Below, in pieces: positions 10,056-21,100 of a stretch of DNA of 38,996 nucleotides. How positions within the stretch are numbered: the first letter of the stretch is position 1; each line of letters opens with the position of its first letter. The DNA is taken from NCBI GenBank assembly GCA_013138805.1, contig WTCA01000084.1:1-38996 (forward strand), read 5' to 3'. The notes below the pieces were generated by a model. The model searched no databases. It saw only the letters and a list, made by a program, of their open reading frames with translations, and was not told the origin of the DNA. A program made the translations under genes and the position numbers. This stretch comes from an archaeon (GTDB lineage Archaea; EX4484-52; GLR71).

Positions 10056-10700
10056 ATGAATATAAAACTGGATGTACCTCTTTTCAAGCAGAAGACAAAA
10101 GACATGGCATGTGGATTTGTCTGCTTGCAGATGGTCCTTGCATATCACAATAAAGTGCTTTCTTATGATGAAATAACAAAAATAGCTAAGCTTGACCCTT
10201 ACATGGGCTGCTGGTGGGCACAAATGGCATGCGCAGCGCTTGACCTGGGATACAAGACAGAATATATAAACTACAATCTAGATAACACCTATGACGCAGA
10301 AATAGCCAGCCTGAAAGGAGAAAAGTTGATTGAAAGATTAAAAAAACAAAAAGAAAATATAGACCCGCAATATCATCCCGAAATAGATTATGATATCGAA
10401 ATGATACAGAAAGGCGGAAAATTCAACCTGTCAATACCTCAAAAAGAAGACCTTATCGGCTGGTTGAAACAAGGCATGCCGCCTATCCTTTCCGTCAAGG
10501 TCGGCCCTTTCTACGGCCATGCGATAAAAGAAAGAAAAACACTAGACCAGCACGGTATTGTCGTCTACGGATACGACGGCAAAGATTTCCTTGTACACGA
10601 CCCGAATCCAAGAAAGGACGCGGTTAAAAAGATATCAGAAGACCTTCTGGTGTATTCATGGCACAGAGGAAAAGCTTATACGCTCCTGATAGAAAGATGA
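10056..10700 (+). CDS. C39-like cysteine peptidase domain protein, apparently soluble
   Basis: DVPLFKQKTKDMACGFVCLQMVLAYH (Cys box), DQHGIVVYGYDGKDFLVHDPNP (His/Asp); no obvious TM segment or signal peptide. Confidence 0.78.
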   Translation: MNIKLDVPLFKQKTKDMACGFVCLQMVLAYHNKVLSYDEITKIAKLDPYMGCWWAQMACAALDLGYKTEYINYNLDNTYDAEIASLKGEKLIERLKKQKENIDPQYHPEIDYDIEMIQKGGKFNLSIPQKEDLIGWLKQGMPPILSVKVGPFYGHAIKERKTLDQHGIVVYGYDGKDFLVHDPNPRKDAVKKISEDLLVYSWHRGKAYTLLIER

Positions 10701-10722
10701 ATCGCGATCAAAGTCCTAATCA

Positions 10723-11403
10723 CTAAAGGCGATATATTACTCCAATTGTACATTCTTTAGAGATATACTCTTTTAAATCACTTAAAGTTGTTCTTAATCC
10801 AAATTTACGAAAATATTCAAAAAGGCTGAGATACTCTTCAATTTCACCATCAGATGAAGAATCAAGAGCTTCAGAAATACTATTAGCTTCAATTATCTTT
10901 TTACCTTTATTAAAAGGGGAACCGATATCAGGTAATTCAAATTCGATTTTACAGGAACTTTGTTCGTTTCTGTTATTATCAGCCTCAAAGACTTTTAACC
11001 TTTTACTAGAAAAGATAGGATAACTACCTGAAGAGTCAGAAGATTCACTCCTAATAACAATGGAATCGCCGTATTTTGCTTTTCTATATACATATTGTTC
11101 CATTTCTTTAATTGATTCGTCTATAGACAAACCTTTAAAAAAATACTTGGAGGAATCTAAGAAAAAATTTTGATGCCCTTTTAAATGGACAATTTCCCAA
11201 CCCGTTGCTTTAAGCGTATCAGGAAAACATTCATCAGGATATAAGTCTACCATCTTATCAAGAATTTCAATATAACCCCTAACAATCTCAGGTCCTTTTC
11301 TCCTGACTTTCTTTTCACCAGTAACAGATATTATAGAACCTGATGTATCAAATCTATTGACAGACAGGATTATATCATTGCCATGACCCATAAAATCAAC
11401 CAT
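10723..11403 (-). CDS. Hypothetical protein, 226 aa
   Basis: Uninterrupted ORF; no family recognised. Confidence 0.6.
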   Translation of the reverse strand: MVDFMGHGNDIILSVNRFDTSGSIISVTGEKKVRRKGPEIVRGYIEILDKMVDLYPDECFPDTLKATGWEIVHLKGHQNFFLDSSKYFFKGLSIDESIKEMEQYVYRKAKYGDSIVIRSESSDSSGSYPIFSSKRLKVFEADNNRNEQSSCKIEFELPDIGSPFNKGKKIIEANSISEALDSSSDGEIEEYLSLFEYFRKFGLRTTLSDLKEYISKECTIGVIYRL

Positions 11404-11463
11404 TTAAAGATATCGCAAAAAACAGTTCTACATTTAACAAAGAAAGTTAATCAAAAGAATCTT

Positions 11464-11498
11464 TATAAACTTTAACTAAAAAAAATTTATTAAACAGG
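11464..11498 (+). repeat. Divergent partial copy of the orphan-gene leader core (ataaactttaactaaaaaaaatttattaaacag)
   Basis: Matches the core ataaataactaaaaacaatttattaaacag of the copies at 34938, 35579 and 37031. Confidence 0.6.
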
Positions 11499-11824
11499 GA
11501 AAAACGATTTATAAAAAAGTTCATAATAAAGTAATCTTATTTCAGATAGACCTTTGCACAACCAAAAAATAGTTCACAAATTCCTTTCTAAAACACCCCA
11601 TAATCCACCTTATACTCCTCAAAGATATGAATTGTCTCATAGTTTCTTATTATATCTGAAAATTTGTTCTAGCTGCAATAGCTTCATGAAACTCCTATAT
11701 CATTAAAAAACAGCTCAGGCCTGAAACACTTATTAATTTTTCATCAGAAATATATTAAACCTATTCATCATCTAAAAGTAAACACATTTCAAGAAACAGC
11801 AATATCAAAAACAAGGTAACGCTT

Positions 11825-12775
11825 ATGGCACAAAAAGATATAAAAAGGCGAAAGCCGACAACAGAAGAGACAATATCAGCTATAGAATATGCCACAGAAG
11901 AAAAGATAAGCGGCAATCTTGCAGAGATCTTAAGATGCAAGTCAAGCATACCGTCAATATACAGGAATACACATTTCAGGGAAAGTGATATAGGAAAGAC
12001 AGACATCCTATTCTGGCGCCTGATAAGATACATAAATTACAAATCAGACAAAAAAGAAAATATTCCAGAAGACACCACAAGGATATTGAGAACAATAGTA
12101 GACTCTTCAAAAGATATTTTTGCACAAGAATTATATGATAATATTAAGATCAAAAAACAGAGCGAGTGGGAGGAATGGACAGACAGCACCTGCGAATTCA
12201 ATCCTGAGAAAAGCTACATAGACTACAAAGAGTCAATAAGGCTCAGAGACATGCTAGAGCCTCTGCTGCAGGAAGAATTTGAAAAGAAAAGAAAAAATAT
12301 TATCAGAAAGAAGATTGAAAAAGGCCATCATTCAGGATACTGGATACTTTATACTAATTTTGAGCTGGAATTTGCCCAGTATATGTTCAACGAACTTCCA
12401 GACACCGTCTCAAAACTCTTTAAGATGATTGAAGATACTGAAAAAGATACTATAGAATATTATCTTGAATCATATCTTAAAGAGGCAGAAAAACAGGATT
12501 ACAAAGATCTCCAAAAGGTTCTTGAAAAATTATGGCCGGAAACAGAAGACGAATACGAAACACCAGCGATACACGAAAAGGCAAGAGACCTTATATTGAA
12601 CATGCTCAAAGACCTAAAGAATGAAAAAAAGATAAACAAAGAACGCATGCTAACACTTGTCTCAGATTCATTTAAACTGACTATACCGGAGACAGAACAA
12701 TACTTTTCTATGTTTGAAATTATAGAAAAAAACGAAAAACCGCAGGAAAAAAGATATATAAAAAGATACTTCTGA
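11825..12775 (+). CDS. Hypothetical charged, helix-rich protein, 316 aa
   Basis: Uninterrupted ORF, Lys/Glu-rich and predicted mostly alpha-helical by eye. Confidence 0.65.
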   Translation: MAQKDIKRRKPTTEETISAIEYATEEKISGNLAEILRCKSSIPSIYRNTHFRESDIGKTDILFWRLIRYINYKSDKKENIPEDTTRILRTIVDSSKDIFAQELYDNIKIKKQSEWEEWTDSTCEFNPEKSYIDYKESIRLRDMLEPLLQEEFEKKRKNIIRKKIEKGHHSGYWILYTNFELEFAQYMFNELPDTVSKLFKMIEDTEKDTIEYYLESYLKEAEKQDYKDLQKVLEKLWPETEDEYETPAIHEKARDLILNMLKDLKNEKKINKERMLTLVSDSFKLTIPETEQYFSMFEIIEKNEKPQEKRYIKRYF

Positions 12776-12880
12776 CAGTCTCAAGAATATAATTGATTTC
12801 TCTTTCTGACATCCAGACATCAAGAATATTCTATTGTCTACAATATAGCACTCAACATAACAAACAATAAAATAGATAAT

Positions 12881-12894
12881 ATAATATATATTAT
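12881..12894. promoter_or_regulatory. AT palindrome ATAATATATATTAT upstream of winged-helix gene
   Basis: Perfect 14-bp palindrome about 60 bp upstream of the ATG at 12954; AT-rich context makes chance occurrence plausible. Confidence 0.35.
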
Positions 12895-12953
12895 AGAATA
12901 TCACATAATAAACACCATCAACCTATATATACTACTCAATATAATATACCATT

Positions 12954-13166
12954 ATGTCGACAATAGGTTCCAACACAGAGTCACGGATAATCAAAAAACT
13001 TAATGAAAAACCATATTCTGTATCCCAACTCGCAACGGATCTAAAAGTCAGAAGAGATTTCCTGGCAGGATTTCTTGAAGCTATGCGTATTGCAGGCAAG
13101 CTGGAAGTCATCGATGTAGGAAGAGCAAAAGTATACAGACCTATCAGAGAGGTGGAAGGAATATGA
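12954..13166 (+). CDS. Small winged-helix/HTH protein, 70 aa
   Basis: SRIIKKLNEKPYSVSQLATDLKVRRDFLAGFLEAMRIAGKLEVIDVGRAKVYRP resembles a winged helix. Confidence 0.7.
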   Translation: MSTIGSNTESRIIKKLNEKPYSVSQLATDLKVRRDFLAGFLEAMRIAGKLEVIDVGRAKVYRPIREVEGI

Positions 13167-16100
13167 AAAGATACATAACTGCAATCATCCTTTCAGCCAT
13201 AGCTCTCGCGATAATAGTCCCATACATATTCGCAGCACCGGATTACATCGAAGGCACAGTAAGAAGTCTGGATACAAACAGCCCGATAGGAGGCCTTACG
13301 ATAGACATAGTGAACTGCACAAACAATTCACAGGTATTCAACACCACAACAACCCCCGCAGACGGTACATTCTGGCTGGACTACAACAACACCTGGGGCA
13401 ACTATTCAATAAATGTAAGCGGAAATCCAAGCTACACAGACAAGCAGTTCAACAACGCCAGCCAGTGCTTCGGGAACGGAACTAATATCACGCTCCAGCT
13501 CTACCCTGTCGCGACAAGCAGCCTCAATGTCTCTCTGAAAGACATAGCAAACTCAAGGCCTATACCTAATGCCATAGTAACGCTATACAGGTCCAACCTG
13601 CCTAACGACCCACCGATAGACCAGTCAAACAACTACAGATGCACAGCAGGTATATGCAGGACTGGTGCAGATGGAACCATACTTCTTATAGTCCCCAACC
13701 CAGGAACATACAACATAACGATAGAAAGCGCATATTATAACAACTGGAATGAGACACTTGCCACATTCAATGTATTCAGCGAACTTGGAAAGAACAGGGA
13801 CTATGCAAAAAATCTCAAAGGAAGCGGCCTGATAGCAGGAAGTATTATAGATACATATAATGGAAAGCCTGTCGAGAGTGCTTTTGTAGAGCTATACAAA
13901 CATGATTCAGACCCATACTCTGGAGAAAACCTGAGCATCTCAGGAATATACAATTACAGCGCAGTCACAGGTACAGACGGCAAATACGAGATATATGTCC
14001 CACCAAACATCCTGTCATTAGGCAACTACGATATAAAGGCATCGCACAAAGACTGGACACCCAAGATAAATTACAATAACGATCCAAACCCTGACGGCGG
14101 CTGGGACAGCCTGAACACGAACATAACTGTATCTCTGGAAGGTAAGCTTCTTATAAACGGAAGCATCTACGACTGCAACAACAACGATACAGGACTGTCA
14201 CTGGACATATATGTAACAGACAAATCAGGAAGCGGTTTTGACTATCACATACATACAGACAACGGCAATTTCAGTTTCTTCGTAAAGAACACAAGCCTTG
14301 GATACAACGGATACAACATAACAATCAACGGCACAGAATACAGCGCGACCATACTTTCAAATGCGCAGCAGAACATATCAGAATGTGTATATGGCTCACA
14401 GAAGATAAACGGAACAATCAAAGATATGGAAAACATCCAGCCGATAAACAATGCCATAATAATCATAAGCCTTGGCGACGGGACAGAATACAATACAAAA
14501 ACTATTATCGACGGAACATTCGATATGGATGTAAAAGGAGAGACCTCATTCAGTATAGGTATTGACAAGACAGGGTATACAGCACAGTCAGGCCTTCAAG
14601 ACAGTGACGGCCTCTACGAAACAATATACCTTACAGGAGAAAATCACATATATGGATATATAGAAGACAATGAAGGCTCAAGAAGAGTAGCAGGGCCGAA
14701 GATAGAAAATGTAACAATAGAGATAAAGAACCAGACAACATCTGCTCAGATATACACCACCACCACTGACGCAGACGGATACTATTCTATATACATCTCT
14801 TCTGACATAAACTACACATTATCACTAAACAAAAACCTTTACAATTCAACAGAAGATAATATCTCAGCAGGCGAAAGCCCGAACAGCACAATATACCTGA
14901 AAGGGACAACACATATTGAAGGATCTGTACTTGACGATAGCCCATTCGCTGTAAACAAGAACATAACATCAGGAACAACGCTTGAATTCAAAAACGAAAA
15001 CGAGACAGTATACATACTCACAGCCTCAGGCGGAGAATACTCCATAGACATGGCAATAGACAGCTACAACATAACAGCATCCAAAACAGGATACACAACA
15101 AAGACAGAGACCGGATTCATATCAGGCAGCAATATATACAAAGACATCAACCTGGAAGGAGAGCTGAACATGACGCTGTACACGACTGATGACTTCAGCA
15201 GCCAGCCAGTAAATCTCATAAAGATACGCCTTTTCGACAAGGACACAGGGATAGTAAAGTATGACAGCATCATTACTCTGAACGGCAAAAAGAACATATA
15301 TGTCGACTCAGACAGGGAGTATTACATTGCAGTGTATGAGAACAATTACTTCCCTATTTATGAACTGATAGCTGCCAACGGAACGCAGTTCGAAAAAGAA
15401 TACAGGATGATAGCAAAATACGAGGCGATGATAACAGACAGCGAGAACGGAGCACCTGTGGAAAATGCAGACATATATGCATACCACTATTTCAATGAGA
15501 CATACTATCCTCAACAGCTCAATGAGACAACAGTCACAGTCACTGTCAACTGCTCAGGCATGTTCCTTGACAACATAAATGTCACAATAACAGGAGACTC
15601 ATACTATGACTCAGGAAACACTACAGCAGGTGTGATAACATTTTCAACAGTCCCGTTAAACAATTACACTGTAGAAGCAAACGGATCACTGGACGGATGC
15701 AGCACAAGAAATGTTACTGTAAATGTGACACAGGGCGGCATCGCATACAACACGACAATAGAGCTGAACACGACAATGATCATGGTCCATGTGACAAACA
15801 AGATATCAGAAACCATCTATCCTGCAAATGTCAGCTACGAAAACCTGACAGGCTATAACATAACTATGCAGGGCTTCAACAATACATATTACTACGACAG
15901 CTATGTCGTCCTTGGAAGCTATAACATATCAGCAAATGAAAGCGACCACTACAACAACACTGCTGCCTGCAATGTGACAATACCTGGAGAAGTGAACTGG
16001 TGCAACATAACGCTCCTGCCAAGACCAGGAAACCTGAGCATTTACATCTATAATTCAACAGACGACCCTATAACAGGTGCAACAGTAAACATCACAAATG

Positions 16101-19100
16101 GAACTGACTCATACGAGCTCAGCACGACAGACGGCTGGGCAAATTTTACAGATATAGAATCTGTCTGGAACATGACAATAGACGCGATAGATCTTGGATA
16201 CCAGAACCAGAGCCATACAGATATATACACTTATCCGAACAGTGATACATCATACAATTTCACGCTTAGTATCACAAAAATAACAATAAATGTTACTGAT
16301 GATATGGGCATACTTGAAAACGCAACTGTATCCCTTACAGAGCCGTCAACAGGTGTTATCCTTACAGATTATCTTGGAAACCCGCTGACAGGCCTTACAG
16401 ACAACAACGGAAGCATAACATTCACACAGTTCAACCTGTCATCATACAACCTGATAATAAACGAGACATCTCATGAATTCTACAACCAGACAATCATCAT
16501 ATCAACAGACACAGACAACAGCCTTGAGATAGACCTTGACACGACAAGGATGACAGTGAATGTAGACGACACTTATGGCGCACCTCTGGAAAACATCTAT
16601 GTAATGCTCAAAAAGACAGACGGCACAATGAACTTCACAGGATACACAAACATATCAGGCCAGATAATCTTTGAAAACCAGACATTCCCGCCGGGAATAT
16701 ATAACCTCACCGTAAACGGATCAGCAGAAGGCTACAATTACACAGTAAAGCAGATAAATATCTATGCAGGATCACAGAACATTGAAAATGCAGTTCTTGA
16801 AGAATTCAGGCTGACAGTGCAGGTCAACAGCAGCTATGACAGCACGCCTGCATACAATGTCACAGTTGATATAGGCACACTGCCAGAAAAGACAACAGAC
16901 TTAAACGGCATAGCAGAGTTCAGGAATCTTGAGAACAGGACATACAGCATAATGATAAACGGTAGTGAAGTGGGATATAACAATACCGCAATATCATTAA
17001 ATGTCACAGGAGATACAAAGATATACATATTTCTTAAAGAGAACACATTCAAGATTATTGTTGAAGACGAGGAAGGAAACCCGGTTGACGGCGGCGTTAC
17101 AGTCATATTATATGATCCATATGACTCAATTATATACGACGATGCATTTGGAGAAAATCTTATAAATTATACAACAATCACAACCAACAACATAACTTTC
17201 AGGAAGATGCAATACGAGCCCTCACCGGGAAACACAGTCACGATGGAAACAGACGGAAGCGGTCAGGGATATAGCATAAACCTTACAGATTACACTATAC
17301 TCAACGGCACCAACGGCCCTAACACAACAATACTAAACATCACACAAATACTAGTCAATGTCACAAACGCCACAGGAGGGCCGATAAACGCAGCATATGT
17401 AAAAATAAACACAACTACTGGAGACCCTGTCCAGAACGCACTCGGTCAGACAATGGACGGCATGACAGCATCAAACGGAACAATAACATTCAAAAGGCTT
17501 CTCCCAAACACATACAATGTATCTATTGAAAAGAATGTCAGCGGAACAATGATCTACAACTCAACCCTCATCACAATTTCAGCAGGAGAGCACGCATATG
17601 TCCATCTCGACCCTAATGACACAATAGTCCCGTCGCTCAAAGATACATACTACACAGACATATTCGGCAGCGAAACTTACGAACTCACAATAAATGCAAG
17701 CGGTCTGATAGGACCTGTAAATAACGCAACAGTAAAGATATACGCAACAGGCTACAACTACAGCGACTCATACTGGTACAACTATGAAGCTACAGACAAC
17801 AAGACAACAGATGCAAACGGCATCATAGTCATCTCTAACATGCCCTCTGGAGTATACGATGTACTCATAGATGGAGAAGCGCAGGGATATGGAATAATAA
17901 AGACACAGATACGGTTCGGAAAGCTTGTCTTCTCTAAAGGGACGACCGGAAGCGACGGTGTCATAGAAATACCTGTAGACGGACGCAGGATAGAAGACGC
18001 GGTAGACAATGGATATTTCATAAGAGTAACTGGAGCAGGATACGGAACTTATGACATATTAAACAATGGAGAATCAGGAATTGAAGGTACATATTATGAC
18101 CATGCCCAATATGACCAGGATATATATCCGGGTTATGAAATAAACAACAGGACAGATATATCATTGACAGGTATAATAAACATGACAGGAACAATAATAG
18201 ACAAGTTTGCATTGAACGCCCAACCAAGTTTCAGATATCTTGAAAGCGTATTTTTAGAGTTCATCCTCCACGGCACGCAGACTGTAAGATACACAACATA
18301 CACAGACATCAACGGGACATACCAGATAAATGTCAGCCCTGTAGTAGCAAGCGCAACAGACCTCTCAAGCCCGCTCACCTATGACATAAGATCATCAAGA
18401 ATAGGATACACAACAGACATAGTGGAAGAAGCGATGCCTGCAAATCCTGCATCAATAATATCAGACATAGAGCTTGAAGGGGCAGGAACAATGGACGGGA
18501 CATTGCTTACTTATAATGACAATGGACCAGTATCAGGAATAATCGTAAGATACATAGACAATGCAACAGTTTCAGAGATATACAAGACCACAAGTGACAA
18601 CGACGGAAAGTACAGCATGAAAGTAAACCCATACTATCAGCCATACAAACTGTCATTCTCGGACCCGACATCAAACACGAAGAACCACACGACACAGAGC
18701 TATACAGAGCCGCACACAGACGAGATATATTATCTGTTGGAACAGGATCAGGCAATAATAAACATATATGTTCTTGACGACTACAGCGCAGAAGTAGAAA
18801 ACGCAAAGGTTACAATAGACTCAATTATTGACGGAAATACGACAACATTTTACACAAACGAAAACGGGAAAGTTGACTTCTTCATAGACGGTGAAGACTG
18901 GAACCTTGGCCAGTACAACATAACAGCAGACGGAAAGACACTTGGATACGGCTCAGGCTACAAGACACAGAACATAAACTTAATAGGATACAACTCAGTC
19001 ACCATCACAATAAACACCACAAAGATAAACATAAGTGCATCGAGCAATTTAGGCAATCCCATATACAACACGACAGCAAATCTCACAGGAACTATGTCAG

Positions 19101-21100
19101 ATTCAAAAGAGATAGAAAACAATACGGCAACCTTCAGCAAGATTGTCTCTGGCAATTACACCGTGACATTAACAAGTTCATATTTTAGCTATTACACAAC
19201 ATCTATAGAAATAAACGACAGCAACGCAGGTACTACAATACAGAAGAATATTATGCTTAACGAAAGCATGATATCAATAAGAGTCATCAACCAAACAGGC
19301 GGCACGCTTGAAAACATAAGCATATCTGTCAACGGCCCGACACCATACTCAGAAAAGACAGACTCATCAGGCTGGCTGAACAAGACAGAGATACTCTCAG
19401 GAAACTACACGATAAGCTTCACAAACGCGACAGAATTCACAGGCAGCAACTATTTCATACCACAGAACATCTCAGTCACCCAGACAATAGGAAACACCAC
19501 ATACATAGAAGTGACAGCCATAGAGCGAATAATAAATGTCACAGTCCATGCCTACGACATAAAAGACATATACAATGCATCAAGAACAGAGATATCAGGT
19601 AACACGCTGAACATAAGCCTCACAAATGATACAGGCATCACCCAAAATAAGACAGGAGACGCAAACAGCATAATTACAGGCAACGGAATCGCCAACTTCA
19701 CAACGCTGTATGAAGGAGTATACAGGATAAACGCGAGCGGACTGAACTACACATCAGACAATGAGACCACATTCAACACGACCGAGCCCGGATTCTCAAA
19801 CACGCCGCAGGAAATATTTCTGAAAAAGATTGATATGGCCTACATCAACGAGACAGTGCTGTCAGGCGGGTCAGCTATAGGCGGGGCTCAGGTAAACTTA
19901 TACTGGAACTCTACCACGCTCATTGAAACAATGACAACAGACACTTACGGAAGAGCAATTATCCCTGTAAATGCCACACTCTACAACTCAACACTTCATC
20001 TTGAGATATCAAAGACAGGATACGTGACAAAGACAACGGCACAGTTCAACATAAATATCGGTGATATATATGACAACACGACAAGCATGACACTGGAAGA
20101 CTCTGGTTACAATCCCCCCGGGGGCAGCAGCAGCCCGGGCAGTTCATCACCACCATCATCCTATTTTCCGCCAAGCCCGCCACCCCAAGACAATGACACT
20201 ATAGAAGACACAGACTTAATACAGAAGATATACGAATATCCAGAGACACGGGAAGAGATAGAAACAGAGATAAGAGATAACACTGGTCTCAACAATATAC
20301 TAAGCGAATATTTCGGAGACCTGTCAGAAGAAGACATCTATGAAATTTCAATAGAGACAGAGACAGGAATCAAAGACTTTGAGATATCAAGAGACATATA
20401 CACAGATGAAGAAGGAAAGACAGTCATAGGCATAAACGCATACTACACAGGAGACAGCACAATAGAAAGCCTTGCCATCTATGATATCCTGCCGCAGGAA
20501 CTGATAGAGATAAGCAATATAGCATTCACAGAATCATCGGCAGAGATATTCACCGATATAGACAGAAATTCATATCTGTCAATAAATTCCGGCATAGAAC
20601 CTGGCACCTATCACAGGGTTGAATACATTACAGAAATAAAGATTGAAGCGTCAGACATAGACAGTTTCACAAAGCCGGTAATAATTCTCACAGGCATGGC
20701 AAAGAAAGAGGCTGTGACAGAACCGGACAGGACAGATATCATAGATGCACCTGAACCAAAAAAGAGTATCCTTGACTATTGGTGGATTTTCGCCCTTGCA
20801 GCCATAGCAGTAATAGCTGGCGTAATTGTTGCAAGAACGGCAGGGAAAAAGAGTACAGGAAATTATAGTTTCAGTCCAAATGAAACAAGAAAGCCATTGA
20901 ATCCCCCCACAACGCCTGATGCAGGCACACCTTATGGCTTTGGAATAAGCCAGAACAAGATTGCGACTTTGCCCGAAAAAGTTGCCAGCACAGTAGAGAA
21001 GATAGAAGAAGAGATATCGGAAGATATCAAAAAAGTAGCCCAAAAAGAGGTTGCATACCTCACAAAACAGCTGGAGAAAGGAAAGTTCATAGTTGACTGA
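13163..21100 (+). CDS. Giant (2645 aa) secreted, membrane-anchored surface protein with tandem carboxypeptidase-regulatory-like beta-sandwich repeats
   Basis: N-terminal signal-like MKRYITAIILSAIALAIIVPYIFAAP; repeats of type G.I.D..G.P...A.V.L...TDANG.Y.I..L..G.Y.I; very many N-x-S/T sequons; Pro/Ser linker PPGGSSSPGSSSPPSSYFPPSPPP; C-terminal TM WWIFALAAIAVIAGVIVA plus cytosolic charged helix. Confidence 0.9.
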   Translation: MKRYITAIILSAIALAIIVPYIFAAPDYIEGTVRSLDTNSPIGGLTIDIVNCTNNSQVFNTTTTPADGTFWLDYNNTWGNYSINVSGNPSYTDKQFNNASQCFGNGTNITLQLYPVATSSLNVSLKDIANSRPIPNAIVTLYRSNLPNDPPIDQSNNYRCTAGICRTGADGTILLIVPNPGTYNITIESAYYNNWNETLATFNVFSELGKNRDYAKNLKGSGLIAGSIIDTYNGKPVESAFVELYKHDSDPYSGENLSISGIYNYSAVTGTDGKYEIYVPPNILSLGNYDIKASHKDWTPKINYNNDPNPDGGWDSLNTNITVSLEGKLLINGSIYDCNNNDTGLSLDIYVTDKSGSGFDYHIHTDNGNFSFFVKNTSLGYNGYNITINGTEYSATILSNAQQNISECVYGSQKINGTIKDMENIQPINNAIIIISLGDGTEYNTKTIIDGTFDMDVKGETSFSIGIDKTGYTAQSGLQDSDGLYETIYLTGENHIYGYIEDNEGSRRVAGPKIENVTIEIKNQTTSAQIYTTTTDADGYYSIYISSDINYTLSLNKNLYNSTEDNISAGESPNSTIYLKGTTHIEGSVLDDSPFAVNKNITSGTTLEFKNENETVYILTASGGEYSIDMAIDSYNITASKTGYTTKTETGFISGSNIYKDINLEGELNMTLYTTDDFSSQPVNLIKIRLFDKDTGIVKYDSIITLNGKKNIYVDSDREYYIAVYENNYFPIYELIAANGTQFEKEYRMIAKYEAMITDSENGAPVENADIYAYHYFNETYYPQQLNETTVTVTVNCSGMFLDNINVTITGDSYYDSGNTTAGVITFSTVPLNNYTVEANGSLDGCSTRNVTVNVTQGGIAYNTTIELNTTMIMVHVTNKISETIYPANVSYENLTGYNITMQGFNNTYYYDSYVVLGSYNISANESDHYNNTAACNVTIPGEVNWCNITLLPRPGNLSIYIYNSTDDPITGATVNITNGTDSYELSTTDGWANFTDIESVWNMTIDAIDLGYQNQSHTDIYTYPNSDTSYNFTLSITKITINVTDDMGILENATVSLTEPSTGVILTDYLGNPLTGLTDNNGSITFTQFNLSSYNLIINETSHEFYNQTIIISTDTDNSLEIDLDTTRMTVNVDDTYGAPLENIYVMLKKTDGTMNFTGYTNISGQIIFENQTFPPGIYNLTVNGSAEGYNYTVKQINIYAGSQNIENAVLEEFRLTVQVNSSYDSTPAYNVTVDIGTLPEKTTDLNGIAEFRNLENRTYSIMINGSEVGYNNTAISLNVTGDTKIYIFLKENTFKIIVEDEEGNPVDGGVTVILYDPYDSIIYDDAFGENLINYTTITTNNITFRKMQYEPSPGNTVTMETDGSGQGYSINLTDYTILNGTNGPNTTILNITQILVNVTNATGGPINAAYVKINTTTGDPVQNALGQTMDGMTASNGTITFKRLLPNTYNVSIEKNVSGTMIYNSTLITISAGEHAYVHLDPNDTIVPSLKDTYYTDIFGSETYELTINASGLIGPVNNATVKIYATGYNYSDSYWYNYEATDNKTTDANGIIVISNMPSGVYDVLIDGEAQGYGIIKTQIRFGKLVFSKGTTGSDGVIEIPVDGRRIEDAVDNGYFIRVTGAGYGTYDILNNGESGIEGTYYDHAQYDQDIYPGYEINNRTDISLTGIINMTGTIIDKFALNAQPSFRYLESVFLEFILHGTQTVRYTTYTDINGTYQINVSPVVASATDLSSPLTYDIRSSRIGYTTDIVEEAMPANPASIISDIELEGAGTMDGTLLTYNDNGPVSGIIVRYIDNATVSEIYKTTSDNDGKYSMKVNPYYQPYKLSFSDPTSNTKNHTTQSYTEPHTDEIYYLLEQDQAIINIYVLDDYSAEVENAKVTIDSIIDGNTTTFYTNENGKVDFFIDGEDWNLGQYNITADGKTLGYGSGYKTQNINLIGYNSVTITINTTKINISASSNLGNPIYNTTANLTGTMSDSKEIENNTATFSKIVSGNYTVTLTSSYFSYYTTSIEINDSNAGTTIQKNIMLNESMISIRVINQTGGTLENISISVNGPTPYSEKTDSSGWLNKTEILSGNYTISFTNATEFTGSNYFIPQNISVTQTIGNTTYIEVTAIERIINVTVHAYDIKDIYNASRTEISGNTLNISLTNDTGITQNKTGDANSIITGNGIANFTTLYEGVYRINASGLNYTSDNETTFNTTEPGFSNTPQEIFLKKIDMAYINETVLSGGSAIGGAQVNLYWNSTTLIETMTTDTYGRAIIPVNATLYNSTLHLEISKTGYVTKTTAQFNINIGDIYDNTTSMTLEDSGYNPPGGSSSPGSSSPPSSYFPPSPPPQDNDTIEDTDLIQKIYEYPETREEIETEIRDNTGLNNILSEYFGDLSEEDIYEISIETETGIKDFEISRDIYTDEEGKTVIGINAYYTGDSTIESLAIYDILPQELIEISNIAFTESSAEIFTDIDRNSYLSINSGIEPGTYHRVEYITEIKIEASDIDSFTKPVIILTGMAKKEAVTEPDRTDIIDAPEPKKSILDYWWIFALAAIAVIAGVIVARTAGKKSTGNYSFSPNETRKPLNPPTTPDAGTPYGFGISQNKIATLPEKVASTVEKIEEEISEDIKKVAQKEVAYLTKQLEKGKFIVD

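Noticed and set aside
14245-19383. Many minus-strand ORFs opposite the giant surface protein
   Set aside because: Antisense shadow ORFs caused by biased codon use in the Asn/Thr-rich gene.
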